Shown piece by piece: positions 40,935 through 50,005 of a stretch of 64,000 nucleotides of DNA. The stretch is from Sphingomonas aquatilis (GTDB taxonomy: Bacteria; Pseudomonadota; Alphaproteobacteria; Sphingomonadales; Sphingomonadaceae), in contig NZ_JACIDB010000001.1 in NCBI RefSeq assembly GCF_014196115.1, forward strand, positions 124,001 through 188,000, given 5' to 3'. The position numbers were made by a program, and so were the translations under genes. Position 1 is the first letter of the stretch, and each line of letters starts with the position of its first letter. The notes below the pieces were generated by a model. The model was not told the DNA's origin, made no database searches, and saw nothing but the letters and a program-made list of their open reading frames with translations.

Positions 40935-42449
40935 TCAGTGCGCGAGTGCGGCAGTCTTGCCACGCCCGCCGAGCAGTTCGACGCTGTCGCCCGCGGCCCG
41001 GCGACGCTGGAACCAGTCGTTGATCAGTTCCGAACAGGTGTGGTCGACGGTGCGAAGGCCGCTGACGTCGAGGCGGACGGGCGTGCCGGCCGGCGCACGC
41101 TCCAGCGTGTCGGACAGCTTGGGCAGCGATACGAAGGTCGCGGCGCCCGACAGGTTGATCGCATGCTGGGCGCCCTCCGCGCCCTCCGATACCTTCAGCT
41201 TCAGGCCGCGCGCGTGCGGCACCAGCTCCAGCATCGACAGGCCGATGCCGACCAGCACGCCGGTCAGCAGGTCCGCCGCCACCACGGTGACGAGCGTCGC
41301 CGCCCAGATGAACGCCGGCAGCACGCCATAATGCGAGAACAGGTGGCGGGCATGGTGGAGCGACACGAGCCGCCAGCCGGTGACGACCAGGATCGCGCCC
41401 AGCGCCGCCATCGGGATCTCGCGCAGCACGAACGGCAGCAGCGCAACGAAGCCGAGGATCCACATGCCGTGGAACATGGTCGACAGCCGGGTGGTGGCAC
41501 CGGCCTGCACGTTGGCGGACGAGCGGACGATGACGCCGGTCATCGGCAGCGCGCCGGCAATGCCGCACAGCAGGTTGCCGACGCCCTGCGCGCGCAGTTC
41601 CTTGTTGTAGTTGGTACGCACGCCGTCGTGCATGCGGTCGACCGCAGCGGCCGACAGCAGGGTTTCGGCGCTGGCGATGAAGGCGATGGCGAGCGCGGCG
41701 GCGATGATCGACGGGTCCGCAAAGCGGGCGAGGATGCCGGCATCGGGCAGGGCGACCGCACCCGCGATCGATTCGGGCACGTTGACGCGCGCGACGTCGA
41801 GGCCGAACGCCAGGGCGACGAAGGTGCCGGTCAGCACGCCGACCAGCGCGCCGGGGACCAGCTTCAACGAGGCGGGGCGGAACTTCTCCCAGCCGATCAT
41901 CGCGGTGATGGTCAGCACGCCGATGCCGAAGGCGAGCTCTGCCGCGGCGATATTGTCGGGCGACAGGCCGAGCAGGCGGCCGGGCATCGCCGACAGGTTC
42001 TGCAGGCCGCTGGGCAGCGGCTTCGCGTCGAACAGCACGTGGAACTGGCCGACGACGATCAGCACGCCGATCCCGGCGAGCATGCCGTGGACGACCGCGG
42101 GACTGATCGCGCGGAACCAGCCGCCGAGCTTCGCGACACCGGCGACGAACTGGATGATGCCGGCAAGGATCAGGATCGGCCCGAGCGCGGACATGCCGTG
42201 GTCGCGCACCAGTTCGAACACGACGACGGCGAGGCCCGCGGCGGGGCCGCTGACCTGCAGCGGCGAACCTGCCAGCGCACCGACGACGATGCCGCCGATG
42301 ATGCCGGTGATCAGGCCTTTTTCCGGAGGAACGCCGGACGCCACGGCGATGCCCATGCACAGCGGCATCGCGACGAGGAAGACGACGATCGAGGCGGTGA
42401 GGTCACGGCCGACGATCGACATCTTGGGAAGGTTCAGGGCGCCCAGCAT
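40935..42449 (-). CDS. SulP-family anion (probably bicarbonate) transporter with STAS domain
   Basis: 504 residues. About 12 membrane spans with the SulP pattern (DLTASIVVFLVAMPLCMGIA, GLAVVVFELVRDHG, FIASAETLLSAAAVDRMHDG) and a C-terminal STAS domain (about residues 425-500, RLDVSGLRTVDHTCSELIND). SulP proteins move sulfate, bicarbonate or other anions. It follows a beta-carbonic anhydrase gene by six bases, with its ribosome site CGGAG inside that gene; this pairing is typical of bicarbonate-transporting SulP members. Confidence 0.92.
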   Translation of the reverse strand: MLGALNLPKMSIVGRDLTASIVVFLVAMPLCMGIAVASGVPPEKGLITGIIGGIVVGALAGSPLQVSGPAAGLAVVVFELVRDHGMSALGPILILAGIIQFVAGVAKLGGWFRAISPAVVHGMLAGIGVLIVVGQFHVLFDAKPLPSGLQNLSAMPGRLLGLSPDNIAAAELAFGIGVLTITAMIGWEKFRPASLKLVPGALVGVLTGTFVALAFGLDVARVNVPESIAGAVALPDAGILARFADPSIIAAALAIAFIASAETLLSAAAVDRMHDGVRTNYNKELRAQGVGNLLCGIAGALPMTGVIVRSSANVQAGATTRLSTMFHGMWILGFVALLPFVLREIPMAALGAILVVTGWRLVSLHHARHLFSHYGVLPAFIWAATLVTVVAADLLTGVLVGIGLSMLELVPHARGLKLKVSEGAEGAQHAINLSGAATFVSLPKLSDTLERAPAGTPVRLDVSGLRTVDHTCSELINDWFQRRRAAGDSVELLGGRGKTAALAH

Positions 42450-42455
42450 GGGGAC

Positions 42456-43154
42456 TTACTCCGCGGCTTGGAGGAAGGGGACGTCGGACGCCTGCCGCGG
42501 TGCGGCGGCCTGCGCGACGGGGAAGGGCTCGCCTTCGCGGATCGGCACGAAACGACCCGATTCGCCGTCGAGGCCGAGGACGACGCCCTCGTGAATATCG
42601 ACGAACCAGCCGTGCAGCGTGATATTGCCCTGCGCGACCGCGGCGGCGACCGACGGATGCGTGCGCAGGTGCTGCAACTGCGAGACGATGTTTTCGAGGC
42701 TGAGTGCGCGGACGCGTTCGCCATCGGTCAGTTCGGGATAGCTCTGGTCGACGACCTGGCGCGCGGCGGCGCCGTGCTTCAGCCAGTTGGCGACCGTCGG
42801 CACCGCGGCGAGCGCGGCGGGATCACCCGACAGGCCCTTCATCGCGCCGCAGTCCGAATGGCCGCACACGATGACGTCGCGCACGCCGAGGACCGACACG
42901 GCATATTCCACCGTCGCCGACACGCCGCCGGTATGCGCCGAGAAGGGGGGCACGATGTTGCCGGCGTTGCGGCAGACGAACAGGTCGCCCGGCTGCGCCT
43001 GCATGATATGTTCCGGCACGATGCGCGAATCGGCGCAGGAGATCATCAGGGCCTTGGGAAACTGGCCATGATGCGCGAGCGTCGAATACAGCGCCTGCTG
43101 GTCCTGAAAGACCTTTTTCTCGAAGCTTACGACGCGACCGATCAGTTCGTTCAC
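42456..43154 (-). CDS. Beta-carbonic anhydrase
   Basis: 232 residues, GTG start behind GGAG. Interconverts CO2 and bicarbonate. Zinc ligands are Cys40, His99 and Cys102, with the catalytic dyad Asp42-Arg44 (SCADSR) and CGHSDCG. RNAGNIVPP and TGGVSATVEYAVSVLGVRD are the substrate-pocket strands. The extended C-terminal tail (PVAQAAAPRQASDVPFLQAA) is low-complexity. It is the first gene of a two-gene unit with sulP. Confidence 0.96.
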   Translation of the reverse strand: MNELIGRVVSFEKKVFQDQQALYSTLAHHGQFPKALMISCADSRIVPEHIMQAQPGDLFVCRNAGNIVPPFSAHTGGVSATVEYAVSVLGVRDVIVCGHSDCGAMKGLSGDPAALAAVPTVANWLKHGAAARQVVDQSYPELTDGERVRALSLENIVSQLQHLRTHPSVAAAVAQGNITLHGWFVDIHEGVVLGLDGESGRFVPIREGEPFPVAQAAAPRQASDVPFLQAAE

Positions 43155-43309
43155 GAGTGGATACTCCTGTCACGGGCGGCATGAGCCGCATTCAACAGGG
43201 TATCTACCGGGTACGTTTTGCTGCGATGCCGCAGCTTCGTGTTAAAATGTTGCCGGACAAAAACGGGCGGAAACGGCGAGGGGAAGCGGCGTTCGGTCGG
43301 GTTGCTCAC

Positions 43310-43459
43310 AATTCCTCCCCCGCGAGGGGGAGGTGGCGCCGCGCAGCGGTGACGGAGGGGGAGGTAAGCGACGCTCCTCGTTATGATCCGTGCCGCCGTC
43401 CTCCCCCTCCACCATTCGGCTGACGCCGAACGGTCCCCTCCCCCTGGCGGGGGAGGAAT
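43310..43459. repeat. Family F palindrome pair in the carbonic anhydrase upstream gap
   Basis: The left part ATTCCTCCCCCGCGAGGGGG then AGGTGGC begins at 43310; the right part GGTCCCCTCCCCCTGGCGGG then GGAGGAAT ends at 43459. An internal inverted pair GGAGGGGGAGG / CCTCCCCCTCC and a smaller hairpin TTCGGCTGACGCCGAA (43415-43430) lie between. Together with 43155-43309, which shows no gene, it makes up the 309-base gap between the histidine kinase stop and the carbonic anhydrase start; the part nearest 43155 must hold the carbonic anhydrase promoter. Confidence 0.75.
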
Positions 43460-43463
43460 GGCG

Positions 43464-44774
43464 TTACGCCGGCAGTTCGATCGCCGCCCGCAGGCCCCCC
43501 TCGGTGCGGTTCGACAGCGTCAGCGTGCCGCCCTCCGTCTCGACGATGCGGGCGACGATCGGCAGGCCCAGGCCGAAGCCGACGGTATCGCGCGGCCGCG
43601 CCGAATCGAGCCGGACGAAGGGTTCGAGCACGCGGCGCAGTTGATCCTCCGGAATGCCCGCGCCGTCGTCCTCCACCGCGATGCAGACGCGCCCCGGCGC
43701 GCTCGACAGGCGGATCGCGACGTTGCCGGCATAATGGAGCGCGTTTCCGACGAGGTTGCCGAGCGCGCGCTTCAGCGCCGTCGGGCGCACCGTCACCTCG
43801 CAATGCGCTGGACCGTCGTAGATGCCGGGCAGGTCGCGATCCTCGACGTCGTCGATCAGCGTCGCACACAGCACCGCGACGTCGACCAGCACCGGCGTTT
43901 CGGGGTCGCTGTCGCCGCCCAGGAAGGCGAGCAGCGACGTCACCATCGCCTCCATCTCGCCGATGTCGCGCTCGATCGCCTCGCGCACCGGCGCATCATC
44001 GACGCCCTCGGCGCGCAGCTTCAGGCGGGCGAGCGGCGTGCGCAGGTCGTGGCCGACCGCGGCCAGCGCCTGCGTCCGGTCGGCGATCAGGCGCTGGATG
44101 CGCGCGGCCATGCGGTTGAACGCGGCGACGACGTGGCGCACCTCGCGCGGGCCGGTTTCGGGGATGGGGTCGTGCTCGGCATCGCCGAACGTATCGGCGG
44201 CGAAGGCGAGCTGGCGCATCGGGCGGAGCATGCGGCGGATCAGCAGCCCGCCGATCACCATCAGCGCCAGCGCCGGGATCAGCGCGAGCAGGATGCGTTC
44301 GGCGGCGAGGTTGAGGTTCTGGAGCGGCTCCAGTGTGCGGAAATACAGCCAGCTGCCATCGGGCAGCTTCAGGCCGCCGGTGACGACAGAGCTGCGCCCC
44401 GGCGACGTCAGCTTCAGGCGCAGATCGGCGGTAGCGAGCGTCGGCTCCCAATCGACCACCTGGTGCCGCATGCTGTCGAGCGCGGGGGCGATCGGCGGCG
44501 GCGGCGGCAGGTCGCGTTGCCAGTGCAGGGCATAGCGTTCGGTGGTGAGGTCGTTCGCCATGTCGCCGCGACGCGCCGGCGGCTGTTCGGCGACGAGGCG
44601 GCGCGCGATGACGAGATGTTCGGCAAGGCGCCGCGCCTCGTCGTCGCGCACCGAAAACTGGCTCGCGCGTTCGTACAGGAGCGTGCTGATCCCGAACTCG
44701 ATCACCATGGTGAGCAGCAGGATCGCGACGATCTGGCCGATCAGGCCGATCGAGGGCTGGACGAAGCGTTTCAT
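43464..44774 (-). CDS. Membrane sensor histidine kinase (EnvZ-like)
   Basis: 436 residues from the ATG at 44774 (GTG 44801 is an alternative). Two membrane spans (LIGQIVAILLLTMVIEFGIS near the start and ILLALIPALALMVIGGLL) bracket a periplasmic sensor of about 130 residues. A HAMP domain follows (LIRRMLRPMRQLAFAADTFG), then HisKA AVGHDLRTPLARLKLRAEG, N-box LVGNALHYAGN and G-boxes DDGAGIPEDQL and GFGLGLPIVARI. It is downstream of its response regulator, separated from it by a family C element. Confidence 0.93.
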   Translation of the reverse strand: MKRFVQPSIGLIGQIVAILLLTMVIEFGISTLLYERASQFSVRDDEARRLAEHLVIARRLVAEQPPARRGDMANDLTTERYALHWQRDLPPPPPIAPALDSMRHQVVDWEPTLATADLRLKLTSPGRSSVVTGGLKLPDGSWLYFRTLEPLQNLNLAAERILLALIPALALMVIGGLLIRRMLRPMRQLAFAADTFGDAEHDPIPETGPREVRHVVAAFNRMAARIQRLIADRTQALAAVGHDLRTPLARLKLRAEGVDDAPVREAIERDIGEMEAMVTSLLAFLGGDSDPETPVLVDVAVLCATLIDDVEDRDLPGIYDGPAHCEVTVRPTALKRALGNLVGNALHYAGNVAIRLSSAPGRVCIAVEDDGAGIPEDQLRRVLEPFVRLDSARPRDTVGFGLGLPIVARIVETEGGTLTLSNRTEGGLRAAIELPA

Positions 44775-44809
44775 CGGGTGATGTGCGGCAAACCGCCCCA
44801 CTCACGCTT

Positions 44810-44917
44810 CGTCACCCCGGACTCGTTCCGGGGTCCACTCTGCGGCGAGGGGTACGGCATGAGGCTCTGGTCACTCCCCTGCGGATCAGTGGACCCCGGA
44901 ACGAGTCCGGGGTGACG
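44810..44917. repeat. Family C composite palindromic element, copy 4
   Basis: CGTCACCCCGGACTCGTTCC then GGGGTCCACTCTGCGGCGAG and the inverse CAGTGGACCCCGGAACGAGT then CCGGGGTGACGG. It lies between a response regulator and its histidine kinase, inside an operon. The interior is a more diverged version of the family core. Confidence 0.85.
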
Positions 44918-44945
44918 GAGGTAATTGGCAGGCGTCACGCGTCCC

Positions 44946-45656
44946 TCAACGCCGCGTCACCTCGGTGTTCAGCATATAGCCCACGCCGCGCACGGTGATG
45001 ATCGGGGCGTCCTTGCCCGCACTCGACAGCTTGCGGCGCAGGCGGCTGATCAGCACGTCGATGCTGCGGTCGGAGCTGTCGCCGAGCCGCGTGCGCGACA
45101 GCTCGATCAGGCGTTCGCGGGCGATGACGCGGCCGGCATGTTCGGCAAGGCTGACGAGCAGGTCGAATTCCGCGCCGGTCAGGTCGACGACCGCACCGGT
45201 GGGCGAGGTCAGCTCGCGGCGCGGCAGCGTGACCTGCCAGCCGTCGAAGGTCAGCACACCCTCTTCGCGCTCGCCGGGATTGCGCTCCAGCGAGCCGCGG
45301 CGCAGCACCGCACGGATGCGGGCGATCAGCTCGCGCGTGCCGAACGGCTTGGCGATATAATCGTCCGCGCCCAGCTCCAGCCCGACGACGCGGTCGGTCT
45401 CGCTGCCCTTGGCGCTGATAAAGATGATCGGGACTTCGCTCTTCTGGCGCAGCGTGCGGCACAGGTCGATGCCGCTGGTGCCGGGCAGCATGATGTCGAG
45501 CAGGATCAGGTCGACGGGTCCCGCCTCCAGCGCCAGCCACATTTCGGGCGCGGCGGAGGCGGGCCGCACGAGATAGCCGTTTTCCTGCAACGCGCGGGTG
45601 GTCAGGGTGCGAAGGGCGGGATCGTCCTCGACCAGGAGGATGGTGGGGGCGGTCAT
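44946..45656 (-). CDS. OmpR-family response regulator
   Basis: 236 residues. Receiver with VEDDP, phospho-acceptor Asp54 (LILLDIMLPG), switch residues IIFISAKGS and KPF, then a winged-helix DNA-binding domain with VDLTGAEFDLLVSLAEHAGR, DRSIDVLISRLRRKLSSAGK and ITVRGVGYMLN. It partners the histidine kinase downstream. The regulated genes are not known; nothing in the sequence links it to a particular target. Confidence 0.95.
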   Translation of the reverse strand: MTAPTILLVEDDPALRTLTTRALQENGYLVRPASAAPEMWLALEAGPVDLILLDIMLPGTSGIDLCRTLRQKSEVPIIFISAKGSETDRVVGLELGADDYIAKPFGTRELIARIRAVLRRGSLERNPGEREEGVLTFDGWQVTLPRRELTSPTGAVVDLTGAEFDLLVSLAEHAGRVIARERLIELSRTRLGDSSDRSIDVLISRLRRKLSSAGKDAPIITVRGVGYMLNTEVTRR

Positions 45657-45756
45657 GATCGAAAGTTAGGCACCGGTGCCGGGGCGGTCAACCGCGCCGG
45701 ACCTATGTTCAAGCTTTGGATACGACCCCGCAACGGGCCCGCAACATTGCGCGAAG

Positions 45757-47289
45757 TCAGTCCGCCGCGACGTGCCCGCCGCCGCCCCGTGGCCGACGCG
45801 TGAACCAGACGATCACGACCATCGCCGCGCACAGCCATGCCGATACGCGGAACAGGTCGGTCGACGCGAGCAGATACGCCTGTCCCACCATCTGGCGCGT
45901 GATCGCCGCGGCGGCCTGCGTCGATGTCGCGCCCAGTTTCTGCAACTGCTCGCTAGCCATCTGATACGGCATGCCCTGCCCGATCGCCTCGGCAAGCCGG
46001 CTCTGATGCAGCGCCTCGCGCCGGTCCCACGCGGTGGTGATGATCGACGCGGCGAACGACCCCGCCACGATGCGTGCGAAGTTGGAGATGCCGGTCGCCG
46101 ACGGGATCCGCTGCGGCGGAATGCCGTCGAGCAGGATCGTCACCATCGCGAGGAAGAAGACGCTCATCGCCACCCCCTGCACCAGCAGCGGCGCCATGAA
46201 ATCGAAGACGGCGGCCCCGGTCACGAGGTTGGAGCGCATCCAATAGGATGTGGCGAAGGCGAGGAACGCCACCGTCGCGAGCAACCGCGCGTCGATCTTG
46301 CCGGACAGGCGCGCGGCCAGCGGTGAGATGATCACCGCGACCACCCCGCTGGGTGCGGCGATCAGGCCCGCCCAGGTCGCCGTGTAGCCGAGCTGCGTCT
46401 GCAGCCATAGCGGCAGGATCAGGGTGTTGGCGAAGAACACCGCATAGCCAAGGCAGAAGGCGAGCGTGCCGATCGCGAAGTTGCGGTTCAGGAACAGCGT
46501 CAGATCGACCGCCGGATTGGCATCGGTCAGTTCCCAGATGATCCACGCGATGAAGCCCACCGCCGCGATGATCGCGAGCACGCAGATCGCCGGATCGTTG
46601 AACCAGTCCGCGTTCTTGCCGAGATCGAGCATGATCTGCAGCGACCCCACCCAGACGACCAGCAGCATCAAACCGACCGTGTCGATCGGCAGTTTCCGCG
46701 TCGGCGTCTCGCGGCTTTTCAGGCCGTTCCAGCACGTCAGCGTCACGAAGATGCCGAAGGGGATGTTGATCAGGAAGATCCAGCTCCAATGATAATTGTC
46801 GCTGATATAGCCGCCCAGGATCGGGCCCATGACCGGACCGACCAACGTCGTCATCGACCAGACGCCGAGCGCCGTGGACCGCTTGTCGGACGGGAAGATC
46901 GAAATGAGCAGCGCCTGGCTGCCCGGCATCATCGGCCCAGAACACGCGCCCTGCAGGATACGGAACACGATCAGCGAGGGCAGATCCCAGGCAATGCCGC
47001 ACAGGAACGACGACAGGGTGAACGCCGCCACCGCCGTGCAGAAGGTCCGCACCACGCCGAACCGACCCATCAGCCAGCCGGTCAGCGGCACCGCGACGCC
47101 GTTCGCCACGGCGAAGGCGGTGATCACCCAGGTCGAATTGTCGCTCGACACGCCGAGGTTGCCGGCGATCGTCGGCAACGACACGTTCGCGATCGTACTG
47201 TCGAGCACCATCATGAACGTGCCGAGCGCCAGCGCGAAGGCGATCAGCGCGAGCTTGCCGCCGGTGAGGGGGGCGGGTTGCGATGCCAT
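45757..47289 (-). CDS. DHA2-family MFS drug transporter (EmrB-like, operon 2)
   Basis: 510 residues, about 14 spans. Family motifs: ALGTFMMVLDSTIANVSLPT, the antiporter motif region RILQGACSGPMMPGSQALLI, and SNFARIVAGSFAASIITTAW followed by DRREALHQSRLAEAIGQG, typical of EmrB. It closely fits EmrB, more so than the transporter of operon 1. It is the last gene of marR-nodT-hlyD-emrB; a family G repeat separates it from hlyD. Confidence 0.94.
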   Translation of the reverse strand: MASQPAPLTGGKLALIAFALALGTFMMVLDSTIANVSLPTIAGNLGVSSDNSTWVITAFAVANGVAVPLTGWLMGRFGVVRTFCTAVAAFTLSSFLCGIAWDLPSLIVFRILQGACSGPMMPGSQALLISIFPSDKRSTALGVWSMTTLVGPVMGPILGGYISDNYHWSWIFLINIPFGIFVTLTCWNGLKSRETPTRKLPIDTVGLMLLVVWVGSLQIMLDLGKNADWFNDPAICVLAIIAAVGFIAWIIWELTDANPAVDLTLFLNRNFAIGTLAFCLGYAVFFANTLILPLWLQTQLGYTATWAGLIAAPSGVVAVIISPLAARLSGKIDARLLATVAFLAFATSYWMRSNLVTGAAVFDFMAPLLVQGVAMSVFFLAMVTILLDGIPPQRIPSATGISNFARIVAGSFAASIITTAWDRREALHQSRLAEAIGQGMPYQMASEQLQKLGATSTQAAAAITRQMVGQAYLLASTDLFRVSAWLCAAMVVIVWFTRRPRGGGGHVAAD

Positions 47290-47305
47290 TAGACGCGTCC
47301 TGTCG

Positions 47306-47392
47306 GGCCCTCACCCTTCCGGCGCTGCGCGCTTCCCTCCCTTTCCCACCGGGAGAGGGAAGAGCCGCCTAAGGCGGCGAAGGGTGAGGGCA
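47306..47392. repeat. Family G palindromic element inside efflux operon 2
   Basis: GGCCCTCACCCTTCCGGCGC at the left and the inverse CGGCGAAGGGTGAGGGC at the right. Between them a nested hairpin CTTCCCTCCCTTTCCCACCG then GGAGAGGGAAG. It fills nearly all of the gap between hlyD and emrB, which are otherwise on one transcript. Confidence 0.8.
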
Positions 47393-47402
47393 GCTTGCTC
47401 AC

Positions 47403-48593
47403 TTAGCGATTCGCGGCGATGATCTGGCGGATGCGCGCCTCGACCGCGGGGTCGCGCGCGTCGGTGGGCTTGTCGCCATAGACCTGCGTCGCGGGCCGGC
47501 CCAGGCGGGCGCCGGACTGATCGGCGGTGTCGACGGTGGTCTTCACCGACAGGCCGATGCGCAGCGGGTTTTGCACCAGTTCCTTCGGTTCCAGCGCGAT
47601 GCGCACCGGTACGCGCTGGACGATCTTGATCCAGTTGCCGCTGGCATTCTGCGGCGGCAGCAGCGCGAAGGCGTTGCCCGATCCCGCGCCGACACCGACG
47701 ACACGGCCATGGAACACCACGTCGCCGCCATACATGTCGGCGGTGACGGTGGCAGGCTGACCGATGCGCAGGTCCTTCAGCTGCGTTTCGCGGAAGTTGG
47801 CATCGACCCACACCTTGCCGAGCGGCACCACCGCCATCAACGGCGTGCCCGCGGCGACCTGCTGGCCGATCTGCACGGTGCGCTGCGCGACGACGCCGTC
47901 GATCGGCGCGACGATGTGCATGTGGCTGCGCGTGATCGCGGCGCGGCGATAGGCGGCGACGGCGGCGAGCACCGCGGGGTTGGTGCTCGTGTCGGTGCCC
48001 TGCACCGCCGAACGCGCCTGCGCCTGCTGGCTCTGCGCGAGGGCGAGGTTGGCGCGCGCCACCTTCACCGCATCGGCGGCATGCGCCAGTTCCTCGCCCG
48101 AGATCGCGCCCTGCGCGGCGGCGCCCTGGCGGCGCGCGTAGTCGGCCTGCGCCGCGCTGAGCTGCGCGCGTGCCTGCACGATCGCCGCGCCGCTTTCGGA
48201 GACCTTGGAGAAGTCGGCGCGCGTCGCACGCACCGCCCGCGCCAGTTCCGCCGCGGCAGAGGCGAGCTGGACATCCGCGGTCGCCGGATCGAGGTCGAGC
48301 AGCGGCTGCCCGGCCTTCACCGTCTGCGTATTGTCGGCGTGGATCGCGGTGATCTGGCCCGGATCGCGCGCGGTGATCGCGACGACGTCCCCCGCGACAT
48401 AGGCGTCGTCGGTCTCTTCCTCGGGCTTGGCCAGCAGGAAGTGGAACACCGCCCACACGATCGCGGCGATCACCACCACTGCGGCGAGGATCAGCAGGCC
48501 GGTGCGGCGCGCCTTGGGCTTGCCGCCGGGCGCAGGGCCGGCGGGCTGTGCGCCGTCGTCGGTGTCGGTCTTGGAATCGGGCGCGTCGGTCAT
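47403..48593 (-). CDS. HlyD/EmrA-family membrane fusion protein (operon 2)
   Basis: 396 residues. Cytosolic N-terminal tail, one span (TGLLILAAVVVIAAIVWAVF), then EETDDAYVAGDVVAITARDP, a long coiled-coil hairpin (about residues 125-220), IDGVVAQRTVQIGQQVAAGT and a barrel with VPVRIALEPKE. It links EmrB to the NodT channel. Its start overlaps the nodT stop by four bases, so translation is coupled. Confidence 0.94.
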   Translation of the reverse strand: MTDAPDSKTDTDDGAQPAGPAPGGKPKARRTGLLILAAVVVIAAIVWAVFHFLLAKPEEETDDAYVAGDVVAITARDPGQITAIHADNTQTVKAGQPLLDLDPATADVQLASAAAELARAVRATRADFSKVSESGAAIVQARAQLSAAQADYARRQGAAAQGAISGEELAHAADAVKVARANLALAQSQQAQARSAVQGTDTSTNPAVLAAVAAYRRAAITRSHMHIVAPIDGVVAQRTVQIGQQVAAGTPLMAVVPLGKVWVDANFRETQLKDLRIGQPATVTADMYGGDVVFHGRVVGVGAGSGNAFALLPPQNASGNWIKIVQRVPVRIALEPKELVQNPLRIGLSVKTTVDTADQSGARLGRPATQVYGDKPTDARDPAVEARIRQIIAANR

Positions 48594-50005
48594 CGGGCGG
48601 GTTCCTGGGAGGAAAAGCCACCGCCGAGCGCCAGCACCAGCGCAACGCGCTGGCGGGCCGCATCGGCGACGAGGTTGGTCTGGGCGCGTTCGGCGTCGAG
48701 CAGCCGGACGTCGGTGTCGATCAGCGACAGCTGGCTATCGAGGCCGCTGGCGACGCGCACCGCATTGAGGCGATTGGTTTCGGCAAAGCCGCGCACCACC
48801 TCGGCGGTGCGGGCGCGTTCCTGCGCCAGCGCGGTGATGCCGGCGATCGCATCCGCCGCCTCGCGCACCGCGCCGACGACGCGCTGGTTATAGTCGGCGG
48901 TAGCGAGGTCGACGCCCGCGGTGGCGCCCGCCAGATCCGCCTTCAACCGGCCGCTGTCGAAGATCGGCAAATGGATCGCCGGTCCCGCGCCCGCCGTGCC
49001 GGCATCGAGGCTGAAGAGGTTGCCAAGGCCGACCGCTTGGAAGCCGGCGAGCGCGGCGAGGTTGATGTTGGGATAGAAAGCGCGGCGCGCGACCTGGCGG
49101 CCGGCGGCGGCGGCCTCGATCCGTGCCTGCGCGGCAGCGATGTCCGGGCGGCGCGCGATCAGGTCGGCGGGGACGCGCGCGGGCAGCGGCAAGGCGGTGT
49201 CGAGGCGCAGCGTCGCCGGGCGGATCGCGGCGGCATAATCGGGGCCGCGACCGGCGAGCGCCGCCAGCGCGTTCACCGCGCGGGCGCGGGCACCGTCCGC
49301 CTCCGCCAGCGCGACGCGCGCCTGCGATAGTAAAGTCTGCGCGGCGGTCGCCTGCAGATTGCTCGCCAGCCGGTTGCGGATGCGCACGTCGACCAGCTGC
49401 ACCGACCGTTCGCGCGTCGCGATCGTGCGGCGGGCGAGCGTCGCCTGCGCTTCGGCGCGCGCGAGGTCGATATAGGTCTGCACCACCGATCCGGCGATCG
49501 CGAGGCGGGCGGCGACGACGTCGAGCGCGGCGGCGCGGGCGGAGGCGCGCGCCCCCTCGATTGCGGCCTTCTGGCGGCCGAACAGGTCGAGGTTCCAGTT
49601 GAGGTTCGCCTGCGCACTGCCGAGGAAGCGCACCGATCCGGCATAGGGCGGCGGGATGGTGTAGCGGCCCGACAGGCGCGCAACCTGTGCCGATCCGTCG
49701 AACGTCACGTCGGGGCCGCGCTCTGCATCGCGCGCCGCCAGCATCGCCTGCGCCTGCGCGACACGGGCGAGCGCGGCGTCGAGATTGGGATTGCCCTTCG
49801 TCGCGTCGGCGACGAGGCGGTCGAGCTGCGGATCGCCGAACGCGGTCCACCAATCGTCCGCGATGGCGGGCGACGCATCGGCGGCAAGCCCCAGCGACGC
49901 GGGCCCGACCGGTGCGACCGCAGGCGGGCTGTGCGGCACCGCGCACGCGCTCGCCAGCAAAGCGAGCAGCAGGGCGGATTTCGGCTTTAAGAGATAGGGG
50001 GTCAT
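48590..50005 (-). CDS. NodT/OprM-family outer-membrane efflux lipoprotein (operon 2)
   Basis: 471 residues from the ATG at 50005, placed behind AAAGGG; longer upstream frames lack support. Signal peptide with lipobox LLASAC (Cys21). The channel repeats have DDWWTAFGDPQLDRLVADAT, NWNLDLFGRQKAAIEGARAS and ARRPDIAAAQARIEAAAAGR. It is the outer-membrane duct of the second pump. The start overlaps the marR stop by four bases. Confidence 0.94.
   Translation of the reverse strand: MTPYLLKPKSALLLALLASACAVPHSPPAVAPVGPASLGLAADASPAIADDWWTAFGDPQLDRLVADATKGNPNLDAALARVAQAQAMLAARDAERGPDVTFDGSAQVARLSGRYTIPPPYAGSVRFLGSAQANLNWNLDLFGRQKAAIEGARASARAAALDVVAARLAIAGSVVQTYIDLARAEAQATLARRTIATRERSVQLVDVRIRNRLASNLQATAAQTLLSQARVALAEADGARARAVNALAALAGRGPDYAAAIRPATLRLDTALPLPARVPADLIARRPDIAAAQARIEAAAAGRQVARRAFYPNINLAALAGFQAVGLGNLFSLDAGTAGAGPAIHLPIFDSGRLKADLAGATAGVDLATADYNQRVVGAVREAADAIAGITALAQERARTAEVVRGFAETNRLNAVRVASGLDSQLSLIDTDVRLLDAERAQTNLVADAARQRVALVLALGGGFSSQEPAR

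Noticed and set aside
39525-43184. Very long open frame on the plus strand, antisense to GH130, TorF, SulP and carbonic anhydrase
   Set aside because: It is the stop-free shadow of GC-rich codons in real minus-strand genes; composition is Arg/His/Gln/Asp-rich and no motif is present.
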